A stretch of DNA of 64,000 nucleotides, from positions 3,162,001 through 3,226,000 of the forward strand of contig CP119308.1 of the NCBI GenBank assembly GCA_029203165.1, read 5' to 3'. Position numbers and translations under genes: made by a program. This DNA comes from Candidatus Microbacterium colombiense (GTDB lineage Bacteria; Actinomycetota; Actinomycetes; Actinomycetales; Microbacteriaceae). The notes under the pieces were generated by a model, which worked only from the letters and a program-made list of their open reading frames with translations, searched no databases and had not been told where the DNA came from. Shown here in pieces: positions 16,781-24,310 of the stretch. Position 1 is the stretch's first letter, and every line of letters starts with the position of its first letter.

Positions 16781-16786
16781 ATTGTA
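16781..16786 (-). promoter_or_regulatory. Possible internal promoter before rpsH (-10 box)
   Basis: Minus-strand TACAAT matches the -10 consensus at five of six positions, 76 bases before the rpsH ATG and just past the hairpin at 16807-16845. No convincing -35 box is present at 16-18 bases. Confidence 0.35.
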
Positions 16787-16806
16787 CGTGCACTCAGGCG
16801 AGTGCT

Positions 16807-16845
16807 TCGACAGGCTCGGCCGCCGAGGGCCGCCGAGCCTGTCGA
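16807..16845. repeat. Palindromic intergenic element between rplE and rpsH
   Basis: A perfect 14-bp inverted repeat (16807-16820, 16832-16845) with an 11-base GC-rich loop. Its arms contain CTTCGACAGGCTC, related to the CTTCGACGGGCTCAGGA of the rpsG-fusA hairpin. This core resembles short dispersed palindromes of Microbacteriaceae. It could act as an attenuator where rpsN would normally sit. Confidence 0.6.
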
Positions 16846-16849
16846 GACG

Positions 16850-17440
16850 TCACGCCTGTGCGTCTTCCGAGCGGAACGGGAAGCCGAGGTGACGGAGCAG
16901 TGCCCGACCCTCGTCATCCGTCTTCGCGGTGGTGACGACAGTGATGTCGAAACCGCGAACCCGGTCGATCTTGTCCTGATCGATCTCGTGGAACACGCTC
17001 TGCTCCTGGAGACCGAAGGTGTAGTTGCCGTTCCCGTCGAACTGCTTGCCCGAGAGACCGCGGAAGTCGCGGATACGGGGCAGTGCGAGCGAGACGAGGC
17101 GGTCCAGGAACTCCCACGCGCGGTCACCACGAAGGGTCACGTGCGCGCCGATGGCCTGTCCCTCGCGCAGCTTGAACTGCGCGATCGACTTGCGAGCCTT
17201 CGTGACGAGCGGCTTCTGACCGGTGATCTTGGTGAGATCGTCGATCGCGCCGTCGATCACCTTGCTGTCGCGAGCTGCCTCGCCGACACCGGTGTTCACG
17301 ACGACCTTGACCAGTCCGGGGGTCTGCATGACGTTCGCGTAACCGAACTCCTCCTGCAGAGCCTTCTTGATCTCGGAGTTGTACTTCGCCTTCAGGCGGG
17401 GCTGCACCTTGACAGCCTCCGCAGCGTCAGTAGCTGCCAT
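16850..17440 (-). CDS. rplE: 50S ribosomal protein L5
   Basis: A 196-residue L5, a 5S rRNA-binding protein of the central protuberance that contacts P-site tRNA. Conserved segments include QTPGLVKVVVNTGVGEA near residues 39-55, GQKPLVTKARKSIAQFKLRE, and FGLQEQSVFHEIDQDK near 142-157. The first 14 residues are an Ala-rich addition over the shortest homologues. The ATG overlaps the rplX stop by one base. The stop is followed by the palindrome at 16807-16845. Confidence 0.98.
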   Translation of the reverse strand: MAATDAAEAVKVQPRLKAKYNSEIKKALQEEFGYANVMQTPGLVKVVVNTGVGEAARDSKVIDGAIDDLTKITGQKPLVTKARKSIAQFKLREGQAIGAHVTLRGDRAWEFLDRLVSLALPRIRDFRGLSGKQFDGNGNYTFGLQEQSVFHEIDQDKIDRVRGFDITVVTTAKTDDEGRALLRHLGFPFRSEDAQA

Positions 17441-17799
17441 CAGAGGTCCTTACCTGACTTCTTCGCGAAACGCACGCGGACGTTGCGCTTCACGCCGTCC
17501 TTGACCTGCTCCTCGACCCGGTGGCCGACCTTGGTCGGCTTCTTGGTCGAAGGGTCGACGACGGCGACGTTCGAAATGTGGATGGAGGCCTCGACAGTCT
17601 CGAGGCCGCCCGTCTTGGTGCCACGCTGCGTCTGTCCGACGCGGGTGTGCTTGGTGACGTAGTTCACGCCCTCGACGATGACGCGGTTCTTCTCGGCCAG
17701 GATCTCGAGGACCTTGCCCTGCTTACCGCGGTCTCCGCCACGCTCCTGCGTGGCTCCGGTGATGACCTGAACCAGGTCACCCTTCTTGATCTTCGCCAT
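17440..17799 (-). CDS. rplX: 50S ribosomal protein L24
   Basis: A 119-residue L24, an early assembly protein that nucleates 50S folding. The KOW motif is at the N-terminus (KIKKGDLVQVITGATQERGG, then DRGKQGKVLEI). The C-terminus is basic (RVRFAKKSGKDL). It is coupled to rplE by a one-base overlap and lies two bases from rplN. Normal length for actinobacteria. Confidence 0.98.
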   Translation of the reverse strand: MAKIKKGDLVQVITGATQERGGDRGKQGKVLEILAEKNRVIVEGVNYVTKHTRVGQTQRGTKTGGLETVEASIHISNVAVVDPSTKKPTKVGHRVEEQVKDGVKRNVRVRFAKKSGKDL

Positions 17800-17801
17800 G
17801 A

Positions 17802-18170
17802 TTAGATGACCTCCGGCGCCAGCGAGACGATCTTCATGAACTTCTTGTCACGAAGCTCACGACCGACCGGTCCGAAGATACGGGTGCCGCGGGGCTCCCC
17901 GTCGTTCTTCAGGATGACGGCGGCGTTCTCGTCGAACTTGATGTAGGAGCCGTCCGGACGACGGACCTCCTTCTTGGTGCGGACGATGACCGCCTTGACG
18001 ACATCACCCTTCTTGACGTTGCCACCGGGGATCGCGTCCTTGACGGTTGCGACGATGGTGTCACCGAGGCCGGCGTAACGACGCTTCGAGCCACCGAGCA
18101 CGCGGATGGTGAGCAGCTCCTTGGCGCCGGTGTTGTCGGCAACCTTGAGTCGGGATTCCTGCTGAATCAC
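17802..18170 (-). CDS. rplN: 50S ribosomal protein L14
   Basis: A 122-residue L14, a highly conserved 50S protein that forms an intersubunit bridge. It begins MIQQESRLKVADNTGAKELL and ends IFGPVGRELRDKKFMKIVSL followed by APEVI, all as expected. It overlaps rpsQ by four bases and conventionally starts the spc block, though here it runs on without a gap from rpsQ of the S10 block, so both probably form one transcript. Confidence 0.98.
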   Translation of the reverse strand: MIQQESRLKVADNTGAKELLTIRVLGGSKRRYAGLGDTIVATVKDAIPGGNVKKGDVVKAVIVRTKKEVRRPDGSYIKFDENAAVILKNDGEPRGTRIFGPVGRELRDKKFMKIVSLAPEVI

Positions 18171-18484
18171 TTGGCCTTCTCCAGAATCTCCACCAGGCGC
18201 CAGCGCTTCGTGGCGCTGAGCGGGCGGGTCTCGTTGATCAGGACCAGGTCGCCGATGCCGGCGGTGTTCGCCTCATCGTGCGCCTTGACCTTCGAGGTGC
18301 GGCGGATGACCTTGCCGTAAAGCGGGTGCTTCACGCGGTCCTCGACCTCGACCACGATGGTCTTGTCCATCTTGTCGCTGACGACGTAGCCACGACGCGA
18401 CTTGCGGTACCCACGGGCATCCGCATCGCGCACATCGTGAGCAGCGTGCTCAGCCTCGACGGCGGCTTCCTTCTTGGTGGCCAT
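18167..18484 (-). CDS. rpsQ: 30S ribosomal protein S17
   Basis: A 105-residue S17, an OB-fold 16S rRNA-binding protein. The core begins near residue 26 with KSRRGYVVSDKMDKTIVVEV and includes RVKHPLYGKVIRRTSKVKAH. About 20 extra Glu/Ala/His residues precede it. ATG 18484 is chosen; it overlaps the rpmC stop by one base, with a GAGG sequence upstream. The GTG one codon earlier is possible. Confidence 0.97.
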   Translation of the reverse strand: MATKKEAAVEAEHAAHDVRDADARGYRKSRRGYVVSDKMDKTIVVEVEDRVKHPLYGKVIRRTSKVKAHDEANTAGIGDLVLINETRPLSATKRWRLVEILEKAK

Positions 18485-18801
18485 CACTCAGCCTCTTCCT
18501 TCACGGCGTCGTCGGCGGCATCCGCCTTCTTCGCCTTCGACTTGGACGCCTTCTTCGCCGGAACCTCGACCGGAGCGGGCGTCGCACGGATGCCCAGCTC
18601 GCGTTCGCGGATCACGGTGTAGAGACGCGCGATGTCGCGCTTGACGGCGCGGATGCGGCCGTGGCTCTCCAGCTGGCCGGTGGCCGACTGGAAACGGAGG
18701 TTGAACAGCTCCTCCTTGGCCTTACGCAGCTCCTCGACGAGGCGCTGGTCTTCGAACGTGTCGAGCTCTGTAGGAGCGAGCTCCTTGGTGCCGATCGCCA
18801 T
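18484..18801 (-). CDS. rpmC: 50S ribosomal protein L29 with C-terminal tail
   Basis: A 105-residue L29. The two-helix core is at about 7-70 (LDTFEDQRLVEELRKAKEEL, then FNLRFQSATGQLESHGRIRA), a protein at the tunnel exit that helps form the docking site for targeting factors. Bacterial L29 is usually 60-80 residues; here residues after about 75 form a Pro/Val/Lys/Ala-rich and then acidic tail ending in DDAVKEEAE. The start at 18801 overlaps the rplP stop by one base. Confidence 0.96.
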   Translation of the reverse strand: MAIGTKELAPTELDTFEDQRLVEELRKAKEELFNLRFQSATGQLESHGRIRAVKRDIARLYTVIRERELGIRATPAPVEVPAKKASKSKAKKADAADDAVKEEAE

Positions 18802-19220
18802 TACGCGTCGCCCTCCTCGCGCTTGATGATGCGTGCCTTCAACGGCAGCTTGTGAATTGCTCGGGTCAGTGCTTCGCGGGCGAGTTCCTCGCTCACGCCG
18901 CCGACCTCGAAGAGGACGCGACCCGGCTTGACGTTGGCGACCCACCACTCGGGCGAACCCTTACCGGAACCCATGCGGGTTTCCGCAGGCTTCTTCGTGA
19001 GCGGGCGGTCCGGGTAGATGTTGATCCACACCTTGCCGCCACGCTTGATGTGACGCGTGACCGCGATACGAGCGGACTCGATCTGACGGTTCGTCACGTA
19101 GGCAGGCGTCAGGGCCTGGATGCCGTAGTCACCGAAGGAGACCTTCGTGCCGCCGGTAGCCTGACCCGAGCGACCCGGGTGGTGCTGCTTGCGGAACTTG
19201 ACCTTACGAGGGATGAGCAT
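18801..19220 (-). CDS. rplP: 50S ribosomal protein L16
   Basis: A 139-residue L16, located near the A site and needed for late 50S maturation. It begins MLIPRKVKFRKQHHPGRSGQ and includes RPLTKKPAETRMGSGKGSPE and the region FEVGGVSEELAREALTRAIH. Length and sequence are standard. It overlaps rpsC and rpmC by one base each. Confidence 0.98.
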   Translation of the reverse strand: MLIPRKVKFRKQHHPGRSGQATGGTKVSFGDYGIQALTPAYVTNRQIESARIAVTRHIKRGGKVWINIYPDRPLTKKPAETRMGSGKGSPEWWVANVKPGRVLFEVGGVSEELAREALTRAIHKLPLKARIIKREEGDA

Positions 19221-19975
19221 TATGCCGACGCTCCTTCTGCGACAGGTGCCTCGTTGCGCGGCGCGCGGCGGCGGTCGCCACCACGGTCGTCACGACGGGA
19301 CTTGGGTGCGTTGGCCTGCTCGCGAGCGAGCTCCTTGGCCGTCAGGTCACCCTTGTAGATCCAGACCTTCACACCGATGCGGCCGAAGGTCGTCTTGGCC
19401 TCGTAGAAGCCGTAGTCGATGTTCGCGCGGAGCGTGTGCAGCGGCACACGGCCTTCGCGGTAGAACTCCGAGCGGCTCATCTCGGCGCCGCCGAGGCGGC
19501 CGGAGACCTGGATGCGGATGCCCTTGGCACCAGCGCGCTGCGCGCCCTGGAGACCCTTGCGCATCGCACGACGGAACGCCACGCGAGCAGAGAGCTGCTC
19601 GGCGATGCCCTGTGCGACGAGCTGAGCGTCAGCCTCGGGGTTCTTGACCTCGAGGATGTTCAGCTGGATCTGCTTGCCCGAGAGCTTCTCGAGGTCGCCA
19701 CGGATACGCTCGGCCTCAGCACCACGACGACCGATCACGATGCCCGGACGGGCGGTGTGGATGTCGACGCGGACACGGTCGCGGGTGCGCTCGATCTCGA
19801 TGTTCGAGACACCGGCTCGGTCCAGCTGCGTCTGCAGCAGGCGACGGATCTTGATGTCCTCGGCGACGTAGTCGGCGTAACGCTGACCCTTCTTCGTCGA
19901 GTCCGAGAACCAGCGCGACACGTGGTCGGTGGTGATTCCGAGGCGGAAGCCGTACGGGTTTACCTTCTGTCCCAT
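19220..19975 (-). CDS. rpsC: 30S ribosomal protein S3
   Basis: A 251-residue S3, part of the mRNA entry helicase ring. It starts MGQKVNPYGFRLGITTDHVS, has the KH domain with GXXG loop IGRRGAEAERIRGDLEKLSG near residues 77-96, and the S3 C-terminal domain with EGRVPLHTLRANIDYGFYEA. The last 35 residues form an Arg/Ala-rich, Glu-ending tail. It is linked by one-base overlaps to rplV and rplP. Confidence 0.98.
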   Translation of the reverse strand: MGQKVNPYGFRLGITTDHVSRWFSDSTKKGQRYADYVAEDIKIRRLLQTQLDRAGVSNIEIERTRDRVRVDIHTARPGIVIGRRGAEAERIRGDLEKLSGKQIQLNILEVKNPEADAQLVAQGIAEQLSARVAFRRAMRKGLQGAQRAGAKGIRIQVSGRLGGAEMSRSEFYREGRVPLHTLRANIDYGFYEAKTTFGRIGVKVWIYKGDLTAKELAREQANAPKSRRDDRGGDRRRAPRNEAPVAEGASA

Positions 19976-20373
19976 TACTTGCTCGCCTTCTTGTTGCTGT
20001 CGCCCGCGGCGGCCGGGGCTGCCTCAGGCGTCGAGAGCACGACCGTGATGTGGCTCGTGCGCTTCTTGATCTGGAAAGCGCGACCCTGTGCACGGGGCTG
20101 GAAACGCTTGAGCGTCGTGCCCTCGTCGACGTAGGCGTTCGCCACGTACAGGTCCTGCTCGTCGAAGAACTCTCCGTCGCGATCCGCCTTCACCTGTGCG
20201 TTGGCCATGGCCGACGCGACAAGCTTGTAGATCGGCTCGCTGGCGCTCTGCGCTGCGAACTTCAGGATGGCGAGGGCCTCGAGAGCCTGCTTGCCCTTGA
20301 TGAGCGCGACGACACGACGAGCCTTCTGCGGGGTCACGCGAATGTGCTTCACGCGTGCGATCGATTCGACCAT
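19975..20373 (-). CDS. rplV: 50S ribosomal protein L22
   Basis: A 132-residue L22, whose beta-hairpin lines the exit tunnel where macrolides bind. The core is ARVKHIRVTPQKARRVVALI near residues 5-24, with the hairpin KRFQPRAQGRAFQIKKRTSH near 92-111. A short Ala/Pro/Lys tail follows. No deletion in the hairpin is visible. It overlaps rpsS and rpsC by one base. Confidence 0.98.
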   Translation of the reverse strand: MVESIARVKHIRVTPQKARRVVALIKGKQALEALAILKFAAQSASEPIYKLVASAMANAQVKADRDGEFFDEQDLYVANAYVDEGTTLKRFQPRAQGRAFQIKKRTSHITVVLSTPEAAPAAAGDSNKKASK

Positions 20374-20654
20374 TAGCGGCGCCGCCCCTTCTTGTCGTCC
20401 TTCTCGTGGCCGCGGAAGGTGCGGGTGGGCGCGAACTCGCCCAACTTGTGGCCGACCATGGTCTCGGACACAAACACGGGGATGTGCTTGCGACCGTCGT
20501 GGACCGCGATCGTGTGACCCAGCATGGCCGGGATGATCATGGACCGGCGGGACCAGGTCTTGATGACGTTCTTGGTGCCGGCTTCGTTCTGGACAATCAC
20601 CTTGCGAAGCAGGTGGTCATCGACGAAGGGGCCCTTCTTAAGACTGCGAGGCAT
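20373..20654 (-). CDS. rpsS: 30S ribosomal protein S19
   Basis: A 93-residue S19 of the 30S head, near the A-site tRNA. It begins MPRSLKKGPFVDDHLLRKVI and contains TWSRRSMIIPAMLGHTIAVH and the ending GEFAPTRTFRGHEKDDKKGR. Standard length. It lies twelve bases after rplB and overlaps rplV by one base in the S10 block. Confidence 0.98.
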   Translation of the reverse strand: MPRSLKKGPFVDDHLLRKVIVQNEAGTKNVIKTWSRRSMIIPAMLGHTIAVHDGRKHIPVFVSETMVGHKLGEFAPTRTFRGHEKDDKKGRRR

Positions 20655-20666
20655 CTTCTCTTACTC

Positions 20667-21506
20667 CTACTTACGCTTCTTGCCGGCGTTACGACGACGC
20701 ACGATGTACTTGTCGCTTTCCTTGTTGGCGTGACGGGTGCGACCCTCAGCCTGGCCCCAGGGGGAGACGGGGTGACGACCACCAGAGGTCTTACCCTCAC
20801 CACCACCGTGCGGGTGATCGACCGGGTTCATGGCGACACCACGGACGGTCGGGCGGACGCCCTTCCAGCGCATGCGGCCGGCCTTACCCCAGTTGATGTT
20901 CGACTGCTCGGCGTTGCCGACCTCGCCGATGGTCGCGCGGCAGCGCGCATCGACGTTGCGGATCTCGCCCGAGGGCAGACGCAGCTGGGCGAAGTTGCCA
21001 TCCTTGGCGACGAGACGGACGGATGCACCGGCCGAACGTGCCATCTTCGCGCCGCCACCGGGACGGAGCTCGATCGCGTGGATGACGGTACCCGTCGGGA
21101 TGTTCTTCAGCGGGAGGTTGTTTCCCGGCTTGATGTCAGCCCCGGCACCCGACTCGATGACGTCGCCCTGCTTCAGCTTCGCCGGAGCGAGGATGTAGCG
21201 CTTCTCTCCGTCGAAGTAGTGCAGGAGCGCGATGCGCGCGGTGCGGTTGGGGTCGTACTCGATGTGAGCGACCCGAGCGTCGACGCCGTCCTTGTCATTG
21301 CGACGGAAGTCGATGACGCGGTACTGGCGCTTGTGGCCACCACCGATGTGACGGGTCGTGATACGGCCCTGGTTGTTACGACCACCGGTCTTCGAGAGCG
21401 GGCGCAGCAGCGACTTCTCCGGCGTCGATCGGGTGATCTCGGCGAAGTCAGCCACCGAGGAGCCGCGACGGCCCGGGGTCGTGGGCTTGTACTTGCGAAT
21501 AGCCAT
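20667..21506 (-). CDS. rplB: 50S ribosomal protein L2
   Basis: A 279-residue L2, essential for subunit association and close to the peptidyl-transferase centre. It begins MAIRKYKPTTPGRRGSSVAD and has the conserved C-terminal VRGVAMNPVDHPHGGGEGKT, whose histidine is invariant in the family, and ends in a basic NAGKKRK. It has full length and no unusual insertions. It is 20 bases downstream of rplW. Confidence 0.98.
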   Translation of the reverse strand: MAIRKYKPTTPGRRGSSVADFAEITRSTPEKSLLRPLSKTGGRNNQGRITTRHIGGGHKRQYRVIDFRRNDKDGVDARVAHIEYDPNRTARIALLHYFDGEKRYILAPAKLKQGDVIESGAGADIKPGNNLPLKNIPTGTVIHAIELRPGGGAKMARSAGASVRLVAKDGNFAQLRLPSGEIRNVDARCRATIGEVGNAEQSNINWGKAGRMRWKGVRPTVRGVAMNPVDHPHGGGEGKTSGGRHPVSPWGQAEGRTRHANKESDKYIVRRRNAGKKRK

Positions 21507-21526
21507 TATTGTCCTTATCCCCCGGA

Positions 21527-21850
21527 TCAGCCGATTGCCGTGAAGATGTCGATGGTGCCCGACTTCAGGGTGACGATGGCGCGCTTGGTGTCCTTGCGCT
21601 TGCCGGTGCCGAAGCGGGTGCGGCGGGCCTTGCCCACGCGGTTGAGGGTGTTGACCCCTGCGACCTTGACGCCGAAGATCTTCTCGATGGCGAGCTTGAT
21701 CTCGGTCTTCGAAGCGCGCGGGTCGACGAGGAAGGTGTACTTGCCTTCATCGATGAGCCCGTAGCTCTTCTCGGACACGACCGGCTTCAGGATGATGTCG
21801 CGCGGGTCCTTGTTCAGGGCCGTCTGGAGAACAGATGCCTGCTCGCTCAT
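21527..21850 (-). CDS. rplW: 50S ribosomal protein L23
   Basis: A 107-residue L23, the tunnel-exit protein that docks trigger factor and the signal recognition particle. The core is DIILKPVVSEKSYGLIDEGK near residues 18-37 and the loop NRVGKARRTRFGTGKRKDTK. The Glu in VSEKSYG corresponds to the trigger-factor-contacting region. It overlaps rplD by four bases. Confidence 0.98.
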   Translation of the reverse strand: MSEQASVLQTALNKDPRDIILKPVVSEKSYGLIDEGKYTFLVDPRASKTEIKLAIEKIFGVKVAGVNTLNRVGKARRTRFGTGKRKDTKRAIVTLKSGTIDIFTAIG

Positions 21851-22509
21851 GCGGAGACCTCCTGGTTGGCGCCGGACTTGGAGGCGATGAAGCCCTCGAG
21901 CGCGGCCTGGGTGAAGACGATGTCGTCGGAGACGAGCACGTCGTAGGCGTTGAGCTGGTCGAACGTCAGCACGTGCAGGTTCGACAGGTTGCGGATGCTC
22001 TTCAGCGTCACGTCGTCGCCCCGCTCGGTCACCACGAGCACGTTCTTCGACGAGACGACGTTGGTGAGGAAGTTCACCGCGGTCTTCGTCGAAGGCGCAC
22101 CGTCGATGCCGAAGGACTCGATCGCGTGGATGCGGTCACCGCGGAAGCGGTCGCTGAGCGCGCCCAGGAGGGCGGCGGCGATCATCTTCTTGGGGGTGCG
22201 CTGCGAGTAGTCACGCGGCTTCGGTCCGTGGACGATGCCACCACCGGTCATGTGCGGCGCGCGGATGGAACCCTGACGGGCGTTACCCGTGCCCTTCTGC
22301 TTGAAGGGCTTGCGGCCGGCACCGGAGACCTCGCCACGACGCTTGGTCGAGTGCGTGCCCTGGCGAGCCGCCGCGAGCTGCGCGACGACGACCTGGTGGA
22401 TGAGCGGGATGTTCGTCTTGGCGTCGAACAGAGCGGCGGGCAGCTCGATCGAGCCAGCCTTCTTGCCGTCTGCCTTGAGGACGTCGAGCGCGAGAGTGGA
22501 GTCAGCCAT
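21847..22509 (-). CDS. rplD: 50S ribosomal protein L4
   Basis: A 220-residue L4, whose extended loop reaches the exit tunnel and which in E. coli represses the S10 operon through its leader. The loop KRRGEVSGAGRKPFKQKGTG near residues 57-76 followed by ARQGSIRAPHMTGGGIVHGP is intact. The C-terminal half has the conserved domain ending in TQAALEGFIAS. It lies two bases after rplC. Whether leader control exists here is unknown, but the leader is long. Confidence 0.98.
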   Translation of the reverse strand: MADSTLALDVLKADGKKAGSIELPAALFDAKTNIPLIHQVVVAQLAAARQGTHSTKRRGEVSGAGRKPFKQKGTGNARQGSIRAPHMTGGGIVHGPKPRDYSQRTPKKMIAAALLGALSDRFRGDRIHAIESFGIDGAPSTKTAVNFLTNVVSSKNVLVVTERGDDVTLKSIRNLSNLHVLTFDQLNAYDVLVSDDIVFTQAALEGFIASKSGANQEVSA

Positions 22510-22511
22510 GT

Positions 22512-23171
22512 TCAGGCACCCTTCACTGCGTTGCGGACATAGACGATGCGGCCACGAGCACCGGGGACAGCGCCCTTGACGAGCAGCAGACCCTTCTCGA
22601 TGTCGATGGCGTGCACCGTGAGGTTGAGGACGGTCACGCGCTCGCCACCCATACGGCCGGCCATGCGCATGCCCTTGAAGACGCGGCTCGGGGTCGACGA
22701 TGCGCCGATGGAGCCGGGCTTGCGGTGGTTGCGGTGCGAACCGTGCGATGCCGAGACGCCCTTGAAGTTGTGACGCTTCATGACACCGGCGAAGCCCTTG
22801 CCCTTGCTCGTGCCGACGACGTCGACGAGCTGTCCGGCGTCGAACGTGCCGTCGACCGTGAGCTCCTGACCGAGTGAGTAGTCAGCAGCGTCCGCGGTGC
22901 GGATCTCGGTGACGTGGCGACGCGGCGTGACGCCAGCGGCCTCGAAGTGAGCCGAGAGGGGCTTGTTCACCTTGCGGGGGTCGATCTGGCCGTACGCGAT
23001 CTGCACGGCGTTGTAGCCGTCCTTCTCGGGCGTACGAACCTGCGTGACCACGTTGGGTGCGAGTTCGATGACGGTGACGGGGATGAGCTTGCCGCTCTCG
23101 TTCCACACCTGGGTCATGCCGAGCTTCGTGCCCAGCATTCCCTTGGAAATCTTTGCGTTGATGTCAGCCAT
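22512..23171 (-). CDS. rplC: 50S ribosomal protein L3
   Basis: A 219-residue L3, which starts 50S assembly and reaches the peptidyl-transferase centre. The start at 23171 is chosen because homology begins at MADINAKISKGMLGTKLGMT; upstream codons in the same frame lack family similarity. The conserved GTSKGKGFAGVMKRHNFKGV and the tip segment with GSHRNHRKPGSIGAS are present. It is eight bases after rpsJ. Confidence 0.98.
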   Translation of the reverse strand: MADINAKISKGMLGTKLGMTQVWNESGKLIPVTVIELAPNVVTQVRTPEKDGYNAVQIAYGQIDPRKVNKPLSAHFEAAGVTPRRHVTEIRTADAADYSLGQELTVDGTFDAGQLVDVVGTSKGKGFAGVMKRHNFKGVSASHGSHRNHRKPGSIGASSTPSRVFKGMRMAGRMGGERVTVLNLTVHAIDIEKGLLLVKGAVPGARGRIVYVRNAVKGA

Positions 23172-23179
23172 GTCGGACC

Positions 23180-23488
23180 TCAGAGCTTGATCTCGATGTT
23201 GACATCGGCAGGCAGGTCGAGACGCATCAGCGAGTCGACGGCCTTGGGCGTCGGGTCGACGATGTCGATCAGACGCTTGTGGGTGCGCATCTCGAAGTGC
23301 TCGCGGCTGTCCTTGTACTTGTGGGGCGACCGGATGACGCACACGACGTTCTTCTCGGTCGGAAGCGGCACGGGGCCGACGACGGTCGCGCCCGCACGGG
23401 TCACGGTGTCGACGATCTTGCGTGCCGACGAGTCGATGACCTCGTGGTCATACGACTTCAGGCGAATGCGGATTTTCTGTCCCGCCAT
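23180..23488 (-). CDS. rpsJ: 30S ribosomal protein S10
   Basis: A 102-residue S10, a 30S head protein that also acts as NusE in antitermination. It starts at ATG 23488 with MAGQKIRIRLKSYDHEVIDS and includes PLPTEKNVVCVIRSPHKYKD and the tetracycline-associated loop region. It is the first gene of the S10 block, about 330 bases downstream of the promoter at 23821-23850, so the mRNA has a long leader. Confidence 0.98.
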   Translation of the reverse strand: MAGQKIRIRLKSYDHEVIDSSARKIVDTVTRAGATVVGPVPLPTEKNVVCVIRSPHKYKDSREHFEMRTHKRLIDIVDPTPKAVDSLMRLDLPADVNIEIKL

Positions 23489-23820
23489 TGTCTGCTCACT
23501 CTCTTTAAGCGTCTTACCGACCTGATCCGGGTGGCTCAGGGGCATTGGACGCACGTCGGCGCTGTTCGCGCCTCGGCACTCGAACGGCTCTCGCGAGTCG
23601 ATCTGCTGCACCACTGTTCTTGTTTCAGCCCGCACGCCTCTCGACGAGCAGGATGCCGACGCCTGCCGCACATGGCGGAGCCCTCATCATGAGGGTGTCG
23701 GGGTTGTGTTCTGCTACCCGCGGCCTAGAACCCTGCAGCCTCCCGGAGGAGACGCCGTCTATGCACTGCCCTGGCAGTGATCCGGCACACGCACAGCGCG
23801 CCGAAATGTCGAACCTGTCT

Positions 23821-23850
23821 ATTCTGCCATGCCTGATTTCACTTGCGCAA
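23821..23850 (-). promoter_or_regulatory. Promoter of the S10-spc operon
   Basis: Minus-strand TTGCGC (23850-23845), an 18-base spacer, then CAGAAT (23826-23821). The roughly 330-base leader to rpsJ contains at least one hairpin, CACTGCC with GGCAGTG at 23763-23778. Confidence 0.55.
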
Positions 23851-24254
23851 ACCCGGGCGTGTCGCGCTTCGGGAATGCCCGCGCGCGAGGGCGTCGATCA
23901 GGTCAGATCGCAGGAGATAGCGGGGCGAGGCATCCCCATGCCTCGCCCCGCTTGGGGAGGGCGTTCAGTGCGAGGGGGCACACCGAACGCGAGGAATCCG
24001 GCGTGAAGGGACGCCAGGATCCTCGTTCGAGGGCGCGACGGAGAACCCGCCGCGCGGGCGGGGTCGAGAGGCGGCGCACAGACGGCGCGCAACGCACGAT
24101 GATCCCCAAAATCAATTCCCCAGTTTTGTGCCCGACGTTCGTCGAGCAGTTTCGGTACGTCGAACCCCTTCGGCGTACCAGGCCGCAAGATCCCCAGGCG
24201 GCTCAGCCCATTCTAGTCGGACAGGCTGCGAGAACGCCACAACTCAATCCGGTG
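23851..24254. other. Non-coding region between the S10 promoter and the surface-protein gene
   Basis: About 400 bp without a supported gene. It holds a strong hairpin with a 14-bp perfect stem (23918-23931 and 23936-23949, loop CCCC), an AT-rich stretch near 24108-24128, and a minus-strand TAGAAT box at 24215-24210. A minus-strand RNA of about 260 bases from that box to the hairpin would fit, but no good -35 is present. Confidence 0.4.
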
Positions 24255-24287
24255 TCGGGGTGGGATGCGTGATGCACCCCACCCCGA
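24255..24287 (-). terminator. Terminator of the LPQTG surface-protein gene
   Basis: A 10-bp perfect stem (TCGGGGTGGG at 24255-24264, CCCACCCCGA at 24278-24287) about 24 bases after the stop at 24311. Confidence 0.65.
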
Positions 24288-24310
24288 TGATCTCGGTCAG
24301 GACGGTGTCG

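Noticed and set aside
23898..24188. A 96-codon minus-strand frame in the gap before the surface-protein gene
   Set aside because: No family resemblance, no ribosome-binding site, and it runs through the strong hairpin at 23918-23949. More likely non-coding.
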